Positions 8,380 to 15,487 of a DNA stretch of 39,590 bases are shown one piece after another. The stretch comes from Planctomycetaceae bacterium (GTDB lineage Bacteria > Planctomycetota > SZUA-567). Below the pieces are notes generated by a model. The model was not told the origin of the DNA. It did not search any database and was given only the letters and a program-made list of their open reading frames with translations. How positions within the stretch are numbered: the first letter of the stretch is position 1; each line of letters begins with the position of its first letter. The position numbers were made by a program, and so were the translations under genes. The stretch is taken from contig JAJQBO010000183.1 of the NCBI GenBank assembly GCA_021203245.1, positions 1 through 39,590 of the forward strand. Direction: 5' to 3'.

Positions 8380-9039
8380 CTACGATTCCCCCACCGGATC
8401 GCGCAGGCTCGCCAGGCGGTCGGCGTCCATGTGATCGAATTCCTGGCTGATGTGGAACAGCGCCACGCCCATGATAAAGACGGCCACAAACACGTCGAGC
8501 AGAATGCCCATTTCCAGCAGCCACGGGTGCTCCGACAGGCTGGCCGCGCCGAAGGCGAAGATGCCGTTCTCGAGCGCGAGATAGCCGAGGATCTGGGTCA
8601 ACGCCTTGCGGCGGGCTATGGTGATAAAGAACCCGGCCAGGATGCCGAAGAAGGCGGCGGGCAGGAGGATGCCCTCGCCCCCCTGCGTCAGCGGCAGGCG
8701 CGACTGGAGCCAGAAGGCGAAAACAAGCATGGCCAGCCCGGCCAGGAGCGAAGTGTTGTAGCCGATCAGCGGTTCGACTTCCCGCCGCACGTTGGCGCGG
8801 CCGATAGCGGCGCGGAGGAGGTGCGGGAAGGCGTAGCCCTTGACGGCCAGCGTCACCGCGTACAGGAGGATGGACGCCGCGCCCAGGTGATCGCCCCCGT
8901 GCAGGAGGGGAATAATCGCCAGCACCACTCCCTGCACCGTCACGGCGTTGATGCACAGCCCGAGCCGGCTCGACGCCAGGAGGGCGAAGTTCGAAAGGAG
9001 GAGGAGGACCGACAGGTATTCGAGCGCCGTGTGCGTCAT
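8380..9039 (-). CDS. HyfE-like membrane subunit
   Basis: This 219-residue membrane protein of the HyfE (NuoK-like) type is found only with hydrogenase-4-like complexes. About six or seven hydrophobic segments are visible, including the charged ILGYLALENGIFAFGA stretch with the Glu shared with NuoK. The start codon overlaps the hyfC-like stop (ATGA at 9036-9039), so translation is coupled. The stop lies directly before the hyfF-like ATG. The position in the operon (B-C-E-F-G) matches hyf and Ehr clusters, except that no hyfD-like third antiporter subunit is present. Confidence 0.85.
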   Translation of the reverse strand: MTHTALEYLSVLLLLSNFALLASSRLGLCINAVTVQGVVLAIIPLLHGGDHLGAASILLYAVTLAVKGYAFPHLLRAAIGRANVRREVEPLIGYNTSLLAGLAMLVFAFWLQSRLPLTQGGEGILLPAAFFGILAGFFITIARRKALTQILGYLALENGIFAFGAASLSEHPWLLEMGILLDVFVAVFIMGVALFHISQEFDHMDADRLASLRDPVGES

Positions 9040-9962
9040 GCGAAGTTCCTCGCCATCATCACCACCGACATCGCCGCCAGCACCAGCGCGCCGACCAGGA
9101 ACTGCGGCACCCGGGTCAGCCGCAGCCTCGCCATCCCCGACTCGACCGCCCCCAGCAGCACGGCGAAGACGCCCATGCCGACCAGGAAGCAGGCCCCGTC
9201 CAGCCACCACGAGCCGATGTTCACCGGCACCGCCGCGCCGACGACAAGGGCTCCCATGACCCAGATCTTGAGCATCGACGCGTATTCGATCAGCGCCAGG
9301 TCCGGGCCGGAGTGGTCGAGGATCATCACTTCGTGGATCATGGTGAGTTCCAGGTGGGTGGTCGGATCGTCGACCGGGATGCGGCTGTTTTCGGCCAGCG
9401 AGACGAAGAACAGGGCGGAGGCGGCGAAGAGGAGCGCCATCAGGTGGCGGCTCGTCACCTCCGGCGTCAGCGACAGGAAAAAGCCGGTCAGCGAGTAGTC
9501 CCGCGCGATTGCCGCCAGGGCGGCCATGGACAGGAACAGGGCCGGCTCGGCCAGGGCCGCGTACCAGACCTCGCGGCTGCCGCCCATCCCTTCGAACGAC
9601 GACCCGACGTCCAGGGCCGCCAGCACCATGAAGAGCCGGGCCATGGTGAACGCCCCGGCCCAGACGAGGAAATCGCCCTGGAACGAGAACACCGCCCCGC
9701 CCCGCCCGAACGGCGTCATGGCCGCCGCCGCCAGCGAACCGGCGAGGACGACGACAGGGCAGGCCCGCACCAGCCAGGTGGCGGTGTGGCTGTAGACGAC
9801 GCCTTTGCCGAGGAGCTTGCGGAGGTCGTAATACTTCTGCAGCAGCGGCGGTCCGTTCCGCCCGGCGGCTAGCGCCTTGGTGCGGTTGACGATGCCCAAC
9901 AGCAGCGGGCAGGCGCCGAGCGCCAGCAGAAAGGTCAGGAGGGCAAGGAGCCGGGTCGACAT
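9036..9962 (-). CDS. HyfC/NuoH-like membrane anchor subunit
   Basis: This 308-residue NuoH-like (HycD/HyfC) subunit links the membrane arm to the catalytic arm. NRTKALAAGRNGPPLLQKYYDL near the N-terminus resembles the NuoH/HyfC loop that carries R-x-GP-x-x-x-Q-x-Y-D, and SRIPVDDPTTHLELTMIHE is the family motif with conserved Asp and Glu residues. About eight membrane segments are visible. I chose the ATG at 9962 because it lies 1 bp after the hyfB-like stop and yields the normal family N-terminus; the longer frame upstream is not hydrophobic and overlaps hyfB. Confidence 0.9.
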   Translation of the reverse strand: MSTRLLALLTFLLALGACPLLLGIVNRTKALAAGRNGPPLLQKYYDLRKLLGKGVVYSHTATWLVRACPVVVLAGSLAAAAMTPFGRGGAVFSFQGDFLVWAGAFTMARLFMVLAALDVGSSFEGMGGSREVWYAALAEPALFLSMAALAAIARDYSLTGFFLSLTPEVTSRHLMALLFAASALFFVSLAENSRIPVDDPTTHLELTMIHEVMILDHSGPDLALIEYASMLKIWVMGALVVGAAVPVNIGSWWLDGACFLVGMGVFAVLLGAVESGMARLRLTRVPQFLVGALVLAAMSVVMMARNFA

Positions 9963-9963
9963 A

Positions 9964-11979
9964 TCAAAGCTTCCACAACAGCAGGACGACGAGGGCGACC
10001 GCCATGTACAGGAGATACACCTGCACCCGGCCGGCCTGCATGACGCGGATGCATCCGGCAATCCGCGCGATCACTCGAAAGAGGTGGCTGAATCCCCAGG
10101 CGCTTTCGACCCCGGGCACGCGCGTCAGGAACGACGCCCCGGTCGGGAACAGCCCGCGCGGCGCTTCCTCCTGATCCGTCATGGTGACAAGGGGCTGGAA
10201 GGTCTCGGCCAGCGGCCGCGCGAACGAACTGGCGCTGTACTGCATCCGGTTGGTTGGCGCGGCATAGCCGCAGTCCCAGGTCGGCGCGGCGGCGCGTTGT
10301 TTGCCGCGCAGCAGCAGTGCGCGCAGGAGATAGATGAGGGCGATGCAGCCGGCCAGCAGCCAGCAGCCCACGAAGGCGGAATCGAGCAGCGTCAGCCCGC
10401 CCTCCGTGAGCCACAGATCGAGATCGTGGTTGCCGACCGGCGAGCGCCGCCACAGCTGCACCAGCATTTCCGCCGTCGGGCTGATCAGACGCACCAGGGA
10501 CGACGACGCGCCGGCGAAGACGAGCGCCACGGCGGCCAGCGCCAGGTGCGGCAGGAGCAGGCGCCGGTTCTCCCGCACCGTCGAGACGGCGCCGGGGTTG
10601 CGGTCGTTCCCGAGAAAGACGAAGCCGAAGGCCTTGCAGTACGACGCCACCGCCAGACCGCCCACCAGCGCGAACAGCACCACCGCCAGGAACATGGTCG
10701 CGGCGGCGATGCTGGCCGGGTTGTAGCCGCCCGCGCCCTGGAAGGCGGCGGCAAGCAGGAGGAATTCGCCGGCAAAGCCGTTGAGGGGCGGCACGCAGGC
10801 CGCGCCCATCGCGCTGATGAGGAACAGGAGCCCGGTCAGCGGCAGCCGGTGCATCAACCCGCCCATCCGGTCGAGGCTGCGCGTGCCGGTGCGGGCGTAG
10901 ACGGAGCCGGCCCCGAGAAAGAGGAGCGACTTGGAAATCGAGTGGTTCAGCATGTGGAGGATGGTGGCGGTAAAGCCGAGGTAGGAGAGGACGCCGTTCC
11001 CGGCCGTCGCGCCCAGCAGTCCCAGGCCGATGCCGGACGCCATCAGGCCGTAGTTTTCGACAGACGACCACGCCAGCAGCCGCGACAGATCCTTGGACGC
11101 CAGCGCCCGAGCCGCGCCGACGACGCCCGACGCCAGCCCGGCGTAGAGGAGCAGATAGCCCCACCATAGCGGCGGTTTGACATCGCCGCCGAGCAAATAG
11201 AGGATGCGGAGGAGTCCGTAGATGCCGAGGTTGCCGACGACGCCGGACAGCACCGCGCCGACGTGGGCCGGAGCGGGCGGATAGCTTTCGGGATAATAGG
11301 ACTGGAACGGGAACAGGCCGATCTTCGCGCCAAAGCCGATCACCGCCAGGAGGAACGCGGCCGACAGCGTGCCGCCGGCGGCGCTCAGCGAGCTGAAGTC
11401 GAGCGCCATTCCCTTGCCCGCGCCCAGGAGGGCGAACAGCGCGAACAGTGCGGCGCAGCCGAGGTGGCCGGCACTCAGGTAGACCCAGCCGCCGCTGCGC
11501 GAGCCTGGCGTGCGTTGGGTGTTTTCCACCAGCATGAACGACGCCGCCGTCATCAGTTCCCACGCGAAGAGGAAGAGGACGGCGTTGCGGGCGACAATGG
11601 CCAGGGCCGCGCCGCCGAGGGTGAAATTCAGGAAAAGCCAGTGTTCGTGCGGGCGATTGGCGGCATAGTCGCCCGGCAGGTTCCGGAGCGCGGCGACGGC
11701 GGCGAGGCCGCCGACCAGGAAGACGGGAATGAGGAAAAAGGCGGAAAGAGAGTCGAGGCCGAGGTTCATCGAGGCGAGCGGCACGTTCCAGAGCTGCCGC
11801 GACGATTCCAATTGGCGGAGGAACAGGCAGCCGCCCACGCCGTACAGCCCGAGGCCGGCCGCCACGACGCAGCCGAGCGCGCCCAGATGCGCGGCGGCGA
11901 CGGCGCGGCGGCGCAAGGCCCAGGCGGTAACGCCGCCGATGCCGTACGCCATAATGGCCCAGGTCACGTATTGCAGCAC
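9964..11979 (-). CDS. HyfB/NuoL-like antiporter subunit
   Basis: This 671-residue integral membrane protein of the NuoL/HyfB antiporter family carries LFLFAWELMTAASFML (conserved Glu), FGAKIGLFPFQSYYPESYPPAPAHVGAVLSG and MLNHSISKSLLFLGAGSVYARTGTRSLDRMGGL. It is the first gene of the Ehr operon. I chose GTG 11979 because GGGAGG stands 7 nt before it and the protein then begins directly with a membrane helix. The alternative ATGs at 12036 and 12003 add a charged, unfamiliar leader that would lie inside a leader stem-loop. It probably forms one of two ion channels in the complex, the other being the HyfF-like subunit. Confidence 0.88.
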   Translation of the reverse strand: MLQYVTWAIMAYGIGGVTAWALRRRAVAAAHLGALGCVVAAGLGLYGVGGCLFLRQLESSRQLWNVPLASMNLGLDSLSAFFLIPVFLVGGLAAVAALRNLPGDYAANRPHEHWLFLNFTLGGAALAIVARNAVLFLFAWELMTAASFMLVENTQRTPGSRSGGWVYLSAGHLGCAALFALFALLGAGKGMALDFSSLSAAGGTLSAAFLLAVIGFGAKIGLFPFQSYYPESYPPAPAHVGAVLSGVVGNLGIYGLLRILYLLGGDVKPPLWWGYLLLYAGLASGVVGAARALASKDLSRLLAWSSVENYGLMASGIGLGLLGATAGNGVLSYLGFTATILHMLNHSISKSLLFLGAGSVYARTGTRSLDRMGGLMHRLPLTGLLFLISAMGAACVPPLNGFAGEFLLLAAAFQGAGGYNPASIAAATMFLAVVLFALVGGLAVASYCKAFGFVFLGNDRNPGAVSTVRENRRLLLPHLALAAVALVFAGASSSLVRLISPTAEMLVQLWRRSPVGNHDLDLWLTEGGLTLLDSAFVGCWLLAGCIALIYLLRALLLRGKQRAAAPTWDCGYAAPTNRMQYSASSFARPLAETFQPLVTMTDQEEAPRGLFPTGASFLTRVPGVESAWGFSHLFRVIARIAGCIRVMQAGRVQVYLLYMAVALVVLLLWKL

Positions 11980-12004
11980 CGTTCCGCCTCCCCGAAACAG
12001 CATT

Positions 12005-12033
12005 CCCTTCCGACCCGGACGGGATCGGAAGGG
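12005..12033 (-). other. Leader stem-loop of the Ehr operon
   Basis: A perfect 9-bp stem (CCCTTCCGA at 12005-12013 with TCGGAAGGG at 12025-12033) lies between the predicted promoter and the GTG start of the hyfB-like gene. No T-run follows on the minus strand, so it is more likely a stabilising or regulatory leader hairpin than a terminator. Confidence 0.45.
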
Positions 12034-12056
12034 CAATGGTTGAAATATCGCGGACG

Positions 12057-12085
12057 ATTATATCCTGTTTACTTCTTTCAGCCAG
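12057..12085 (-). promoter_or_regulatory. Predicted sigma70-type promoter of the Ehr operon
   Basis: On the minus strand a perfect -10 TATAAT (12057-12062) is separated by 17 nt from a weak -35 CTGGCT (12080-12085). It lies just upstream of hyfB and next to the stop codon of the lipoprotein gene. The Ehr operon may therefore have its own promoter, even though the lipoprotein gene points the same way. Confidence 0.5.
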
Positions 12086-12748
12086 CTATTTCAGCCTGGT
12101 GGTGGACATCCCGGCCGGAACATAGGGGTAGAGAAGCTGCCAGGTCTGCCTGCCGACGATGCCGTCCGCCTTGATGCCTTGCGAGCGCTGGAAGGAGGTG
12201 ATGGCGGCGATGGTCTGGCGGCCGACCTTGCCGTCGACGTTGCCGTTCAGGTGTCCGGCTTCCTTGAGCGCGGCCTGCACGGTCCGGACCGGCACCGGGA
12301 CGCGGATGTGCTTGGCGACGTTGGATTGGTTGGACGAACCGGCCTGGGCGCGCGGCGGGGGCTCGTCGTAGATCTGCTGGCGGCGGCTCGAGGCGGCGAG
12401 CTGTTCAAGCTGTTCCCGTTTCGACGAGGCGTAGTAGTCGTCCTCGATGGAGATGGTGTCGACGCTCATCGCCGGGGTGGTCGAACTCGGGTTGGTGAGG
12501 GCGTTGTAGTCCGGCACCGGCATGGGGGTCGGCACCTGTTGCACCACGACGGGCGGGTTGGTCCGCATGGAAGCCATTTCCATGTTGACGCCCTGGAGGC
12601 GGCCGTCCAGCTCCATCTGCATTTCGTCCAGCCGTTCGGTGAGGCGTTTTTCGCGCTCACAGGCGGACTGTTGTGTTTCGCAGCCGGAGAAAAGTGCCAG
12701 GCTGGCGACGCCGCACGCGATGCCCAGCAGTAAACGCACTGATTTCAT
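12086..12748 (-). CDS. Lipoprotein with peptidoglycan-binding domain
   Basis: This 220-residue protein has a lipoprotein signal (MKSVRLLLGIACGVASLALFSGC) with the lipid-modified Cys near residue 23. A short charged coiled-coil-like stretch follows (about residues 30-60), then a Pro/Ser-rich linker. The C-terminal peptidoglycan-binding type 1 domain (about residues 150-215) is recognisable from VQAALKEAGHLNGNVDGKVGRQTIAAITSFQ and GIKADGIVGRQTWQLL. It probably tethers the envelope to peptidoglycan. The ATG follows GAGGAGGCGTATT. The partner and exact role cannot be read from the sequence. It lies 106 bp upstream of the Ehr operon on the same strand. Confidence 0.85.
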   Translation of the reverse strand: MKSVRLLLGIACGVASLALFSGCETQQSACEREKRLTERLDEMQMELDGRLQGVNMEMASMRTNPPVVVQQVPTPMPVPDYNALTNPSSTTPAMSVDTISIEDDYYASSKREQLEQLAASSRRQQIYDEPPPRAQAGSSNQSNVAKHIRVPVPVRTVQAALKEAGHLNGNVDGKVGRQTIAAITSFQRSQGIKADGIVGRQTWQLLYPYVPAGMSTTRLK

Positions 12749-13149
12749 AATACGCCTCCTCGATAAGCGGATAAAACTATGATTTCTGGGTACGCGGGCG
12801 GTGAGCGTTCCACCCGACACCCCTTGTTCAACATATCGGCCGAATCCGGGGAGGGAATCCACCAATTCGGCATGGTCCGAATATTTTATAGCGTTTTATA
12901 TTTATGTGAACCTTCCTTTGCGCTTTTCGGCCCATTCCAGTGCAGCCGTAAAACGCGAGGAAGATACCAGACACCATATAAAAAGCGCTCCCCAAAATTA
13001 TCCAGACGCAAACCGGGGCGGAAAATTTGTGTACGCCATCCCCCGGAGGCAGCGGGAACGCCTCCATCCGGGTTAACTTACCGCTCCGGCGGAACTCCTT
13101 TCAGAAAAATCGCGTTTTTTTCGGCAAAGCATTTCGTCCCGTTTTCACA
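12749..13149. other. Gene-less divergent gap between the lipoprotein and the PLP lyase
   Basis: About 400 bp hold no convincing gene. An AT-rich patch near 12880-12915 could serve the lipoprotein on the minus strand, with TTCACA, 16 nt, then TAAAAT. Around 13040-13075 a stem-loop with a GGAGGC/GCCTCC core and outer CCCGG/CCGGG pairs is visible. It does not match any riboswitch consensus I know. Confidence 0.35.
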
Positions 13150-13179
13150 TATAATAATGTAAACGATGGTACCATTTAC
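13150..13179 (+). promoter_or_regulatory. -10 box and palindromic operator before the PLP lyase gene
   Basis: A perfect TATAAT at 13150-13155 lacks a good -35. The palindrome ATGGTACCAT (13166-13175) and the flanking pair GTAAA/TTTAC (13159-13163, 13175-13179) sit where transcription would begin, as expected of a repressor site. The regulator is unknown. Confidence 0.4.
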
Positions 13180-13192
13180 AGGGAGGACAGAC

Positions 13193-14380
13193 GTGGAGAG
13201 CGGCCCATACGATTTCGAAACGCTGGTGGACAGATCCGCATCCGGATCGGTGAAGTGGAACCTGATGCGCGACGCCGACCCCGACGCCCCGCCCGGTATT
13301 GTGCCGTTATCCATAGGCGACATGGAGTTACGGACCGCGCCCGAGTTGCTGGACGGCCTCAAGGACTATCTCGACACCACCATTCTCGGCTATACCGCCC
13401 CGACCGCTGAAGACAGGCGCGTGGTTGTCGACTGGTTCGAGCGCCGCCACGGCTGGGCGGTCGACCCGGACTGGCTGGTCGGCATCGACGGCGTCGTTCC
13501 CGGCCTCTACCTCGCGGTTCAGGCCCTGACAAAGCCGGACGCGGGCGTCATTTACATGCCGCCCGTCTACCACCCGATCTACCTCGCCATCCACGACAGC
13601 GGCCGCACCCCGATCGCGGTGCCGCTCGTCATCCATAACGGCGAGTACGAGATGGACTTCGACGCCCTCGAAGCCGCCATGGCCAGGCCCGAGGTGTCGA
13701 TAATCCTCTTCTGCAGCCCCCACAATCCTGTCTCGCGGATCTGGCGGCGGGACGAGTTGACCAAGTTGGGTGAATTATGTCAGAAGCACGGCGTCATCAT
13801 GGTCTCGGACGAAATCCACATGGACTTCGCCATGCCGGGCCACCGCCACGTGGTCTACAGCCAGATCGACCCGTCCTTCGCCGACCACGCCGTCATTTGC
13901 ACCGCGCCGTCGAAGACCTTCAATATCGCCGGCCTGCAGACGTCGAACCTGGTGATTTCGAATCATGAACTGCGCCACCGCATCGTCCACACCTACCGCT
14001 CCACCGGCCGCCACGGCGTCAACCAGCTCGGCCTCGCCGCCTGCCGTCTCGCCTACGAGCGCTGCGACGACTGGCTCGACGCGGTCACGCGGCTCATCTA
14101 CGACAACGGGTTGATGCTGCTGGAGTTTATGGCGGAGAATTACCCCGAGGTGGTTGTCCATGATCACCAGGGCACCTATTTCATCTGGCTGGATTTCCGC
14201 GCCTGGGGCAAGACGCCGCAGGAGTTGGAGCGGTTCATGGTCAAGGGCGCGCGGCTGTTCCTGGACGAAGGCTATATCTTCGGCACGGAAGGCGAAGGCT
14301 TCGAACGCTTCAACCTCGCCTGTCCAAGCTGGGTGCTCCGCGACGCTTTGGACCGACTGCTGCTGGCCGGGCGGCCGTAG
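13193..14380 (+). CDS. MalY/PatB-family PLP-dependent cystathionine beta-lyase
   Basis: This cytoplasmic class I/II aminotransferase-fold enzyme is of the MalY/PatB type, which cleaves C-S bonds (cystathionine to homocysteine, pyruvate and ammonia). The family motifs GYTAPT, PPVYHPI, SPHNPVSRIW, VSDEIHMDF and APSKTFNIAGLQTSN are all present; the PLP-binding Lys is residue 241 from the start used here. I chose GTG 13193 because GGGAGG (13181-13186) is perfectly spaced from it. The in-frame ATG at 13166 has no such site and lies at the predicted transcription start. The length is 395 residues, normal for the family. In vivo it may serve methionine synthesis, cysteine breakdown or regulation; nothing nearby decides this. 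Confidence 0.9.
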   Translation: MESGPYDFETLVDRSASGSVKWNLMRDADPDAPPGIVPLSIGDMELRTAPELLDGLKDYLDTTILGYTAPTAEDRRVVVDWFERRHGWAVDPDWLVGIDGVVPGLYLAVQALTKPDAGVIYMPPVYHPIYLAIHDSGRTPIAVPLVIHNGEYEMDFDALEAAMARPEVSIILFCSPHNPVSRIWRRDELTKLGELCQKHGVIMVSDEIHMDFAMPGHRHVVYSQIDPSFADHAVICTAPSKTFNIAGLQTSNLVISNHELRHRIVHTYRSTGRHGVNQLGLAACRLAYERCDDWLDAVTRLIYDNGLMLLEFMAENYPEVVVHDHQGTYFIWLDFRAWGKTPQELERFMVKGARLFLDEGYIFGTEGEGFERFNLACPSWVLRDALDRLLLAGRP

Positions 14381-14396
14381 CACGGGTTAAACAGGC

Positions 14397-14421
14397 CCCC
14401 TCTCCCTCGAAGGGAGAGGGG
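14397..14421. repeat. CCCCTCTCCC/GGGAGAGGGG hairpin
   Basis: A perfect 10-bp inverted repeat with loop TCGAA stands 16 bp after the PLP lyase gene. Similar CCCTCTCCC/GGGAGAGGG hairpins occur near 24541-24581 and, in modified form, at 23403-23438. No T-run follows. It may end or stabilise the lyase transcript. Confidence 0.5.
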
Positions 14422-14457
14422 TAACCACGATCCGCCCCCACTCATCCCCAAAAACAA

Positions 14458-14518
14458 CGTCACCCCCGCGAACGCGGGGGCCCAGAGGACGATCCACACA
14501 AGGAACGGTGGTACATAC
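14458..14518. repeat. Second dispersed repeat family, copy 1
   Basis: CGTCACCCCCGCGAACGCG is followed by GGGGCCCAG and, about 20 nt later, by AGGAACGGTG and TACATACC. The same order of words occurs at 24463-24522. The core is an 8-bp CCCCCGCG/CGCGGGGG stem. No ORF is involved. Confidence 0.65.
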
Positions 14519-14595
14519 CCGCCGACCAAGAGCGGTTGACGCACCGATTGCCGCGCCAATCCATCGAAGGTTTGTCCGCCCAACCCTCCCCAGCC

Positions 14596-14656
14596 GTCAC
14601 CCCGGCGTCACCACATCCATCAGCGGAAAACACGGGCAATTCGGCCGGGGTCCACG
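14596..14656 (+). repeat. Half copy of the long-palindrome element (left arm)
   Basis: This left arm begins GTCACCCCGGCG, contains CATCCATCAGCGG and ends TTCGGCCGGGGTCCACG. No matching right arm follows before the next gene, so this is a half or decayed copy. It lies in the 324-bp gap between convergent genes (14381-14704), which otherwise holds only the two other repeats listed. Confidence 0.75.
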
Positions 14657-14704
14657 CCCCGAACGGCGCTTGCATAAAACCCCGGTGGTCATCGCGAACC
14701 GCAT

Positions 14705-15088
14705 TCACGCCTCATACTGATGAAACACCTTGGCAATCACCTTCCACCTCGCATCGATCTTAATCAGCAGGAGGTCATCGGTACAATCCGACCCCACCGC
14801 ATCCTTTGCCATAATCACCCGAACCACCGCGCTGGTCGGCGTAATGTCAAGCACATCAATGTGCGCCTCGATGTCGGGGGACTTCCCATAGTTCCTAATA
14901 AAATCAACGGCAGGATTACCGGTACCGCCGCCCACAAGGGCACCGTCAACCGTGCCGTAGGTCACGGCATTTGCATGAAAAACCTCGACCAGCGCGTCAA
15001 TGTCGCCGACGCGTAAGGCATCGACATACCGAGCCGCCACGGCGGCGACGGCGGTATATTCACTGGCCGGAACCATTCGTTTACTCAT
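14705..15088 (-). CDS. NTF2-fold (SnoaL/lumazine-binding-like) small protein in the lsrRK operon
   Basis: This 127-residue protein of the NTF2-like superfamily most resembles the 'putative lumazine-binding' group: the N-terminal helix YVDALRVGDIDALVEVFHANAVTYGTVDG, the middle strand DIEAHIDVLDITPTSAVVRV, and the end DDLLLIKIDARWKVIAKVFHQYEA. The fold is shared by ketosteroid isomerase and many small-molecule isomerases and cyclases. The ATG has AGGGAG 5 nt upstream. It is the last gene of lsrR-lsrK-cupin-NTF2 (23 bp after the cupin gene). The normal lsrG is absent, so this protein or the cupin could perform the isomerase step of AI-2 breakdown. That role is inference. Confidence 0.8.
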   Translation of the reverse strand: MSKRMVPASEYTAVAAVAARYVDALRVGDIDALVEVFHANAVTYGTVDGALVGGGTGNPAVDFIRNYGKSPDIEAHIDVLDITPTSAVVRVIMAKDAVGSDCTDDLLLIKIDARWKVIAKVFHQYEA

Positions 15089-15111
15089 AGCGCTCCCTCA
15101 ACCCAATCAGC

Positions 15112-15462
15112 TCAGCAGGTGTAATTCTCCACCTCCACCTTATCCTTTTCCTGATACGGCGCAAGCGTGCTGACCATCTTGATCGGCTTGTCAGATTTGT
15201 TGACGACGTAGTGGATTTCGCCCGGCTCGATATGGATTAGATCGCCCGGCTTCAGGTGGTTGACCGTGCCGTCGACGACAATATCGACCTCGCCCTCGAG
15301 GATAAAGAAATTCTCCTCCATGATATTGTGGTAATGCGCCTTGAAGTCCTGCCCGGCCTGGAACTGCACCAGGGCGAAGTTGCTGCGCGGGCCTTGCATC
15401 AGGTATTTGGGGCCGCTGTCGCCGAATCGGTATTCGCGTTCGTTTTCATTGATTATGAACAT
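15112..15462 (-). CDS. Small single-domain cupin protein in the lsrRK operon
   Basis: This 116-residue cupin has a visible metal site: motif 1 HYHNIMEENFFILEGEVDI (His, His, Glu) and motif 2 PGDLIHIEPGEIHYVVN (His). Small cupins of this type are isomerases, dioxygenases or sugar-binding proteins. I chose ATG 15462, preceded by AAAGGGCGG; the ATG at 15477 has no ribosome binding site. The gene begins 25 bp after lsrK on the same strand, so it is probably co-transcribed with it. Known lsr operons do not carry a cupin here. Its function is not known; processing of phospho-AI-2 is a reasonable guess. Confidence 0.85.
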   Translation of the reverse strand: MFIINENEREYRFGDSGPKYLMQGPRSNFALVQFQAGQDFKAHYHNIMEENFFILEGEVDIVVDGTVNHLKPGDLIHIEPGEIHYVVNKSDKPIKMVSTLAPYQEKDKVEVENYTC

Positions 15463-15487
15463 GGTCCGCCCTTTCATTCGTGGCTGG

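Noticed and set aside
5417-8956. An open frame of over 1100 residues on the minus strand
   Set aside because: Only its last 496 residues match a protein family; the upstream part is the shadow of the hyfF- and hyfE-like genes in another frame.
13030-13080. A possible riboswitch before the PLP lyase gene
   Set aside because: One stem-loop is present, but it lies upstream of the predicted transcription start and matches no SAM, SAH, cobalamin or lysine riboswitch core.
14385-14704. Short frames reading RHPGVTTS- or VTPANAGAQ-like peptides
   Set aside because: These are translations of the dispersed repeats; the same peptides recur wherever a repeat copy lies, without ribosome binding sites.
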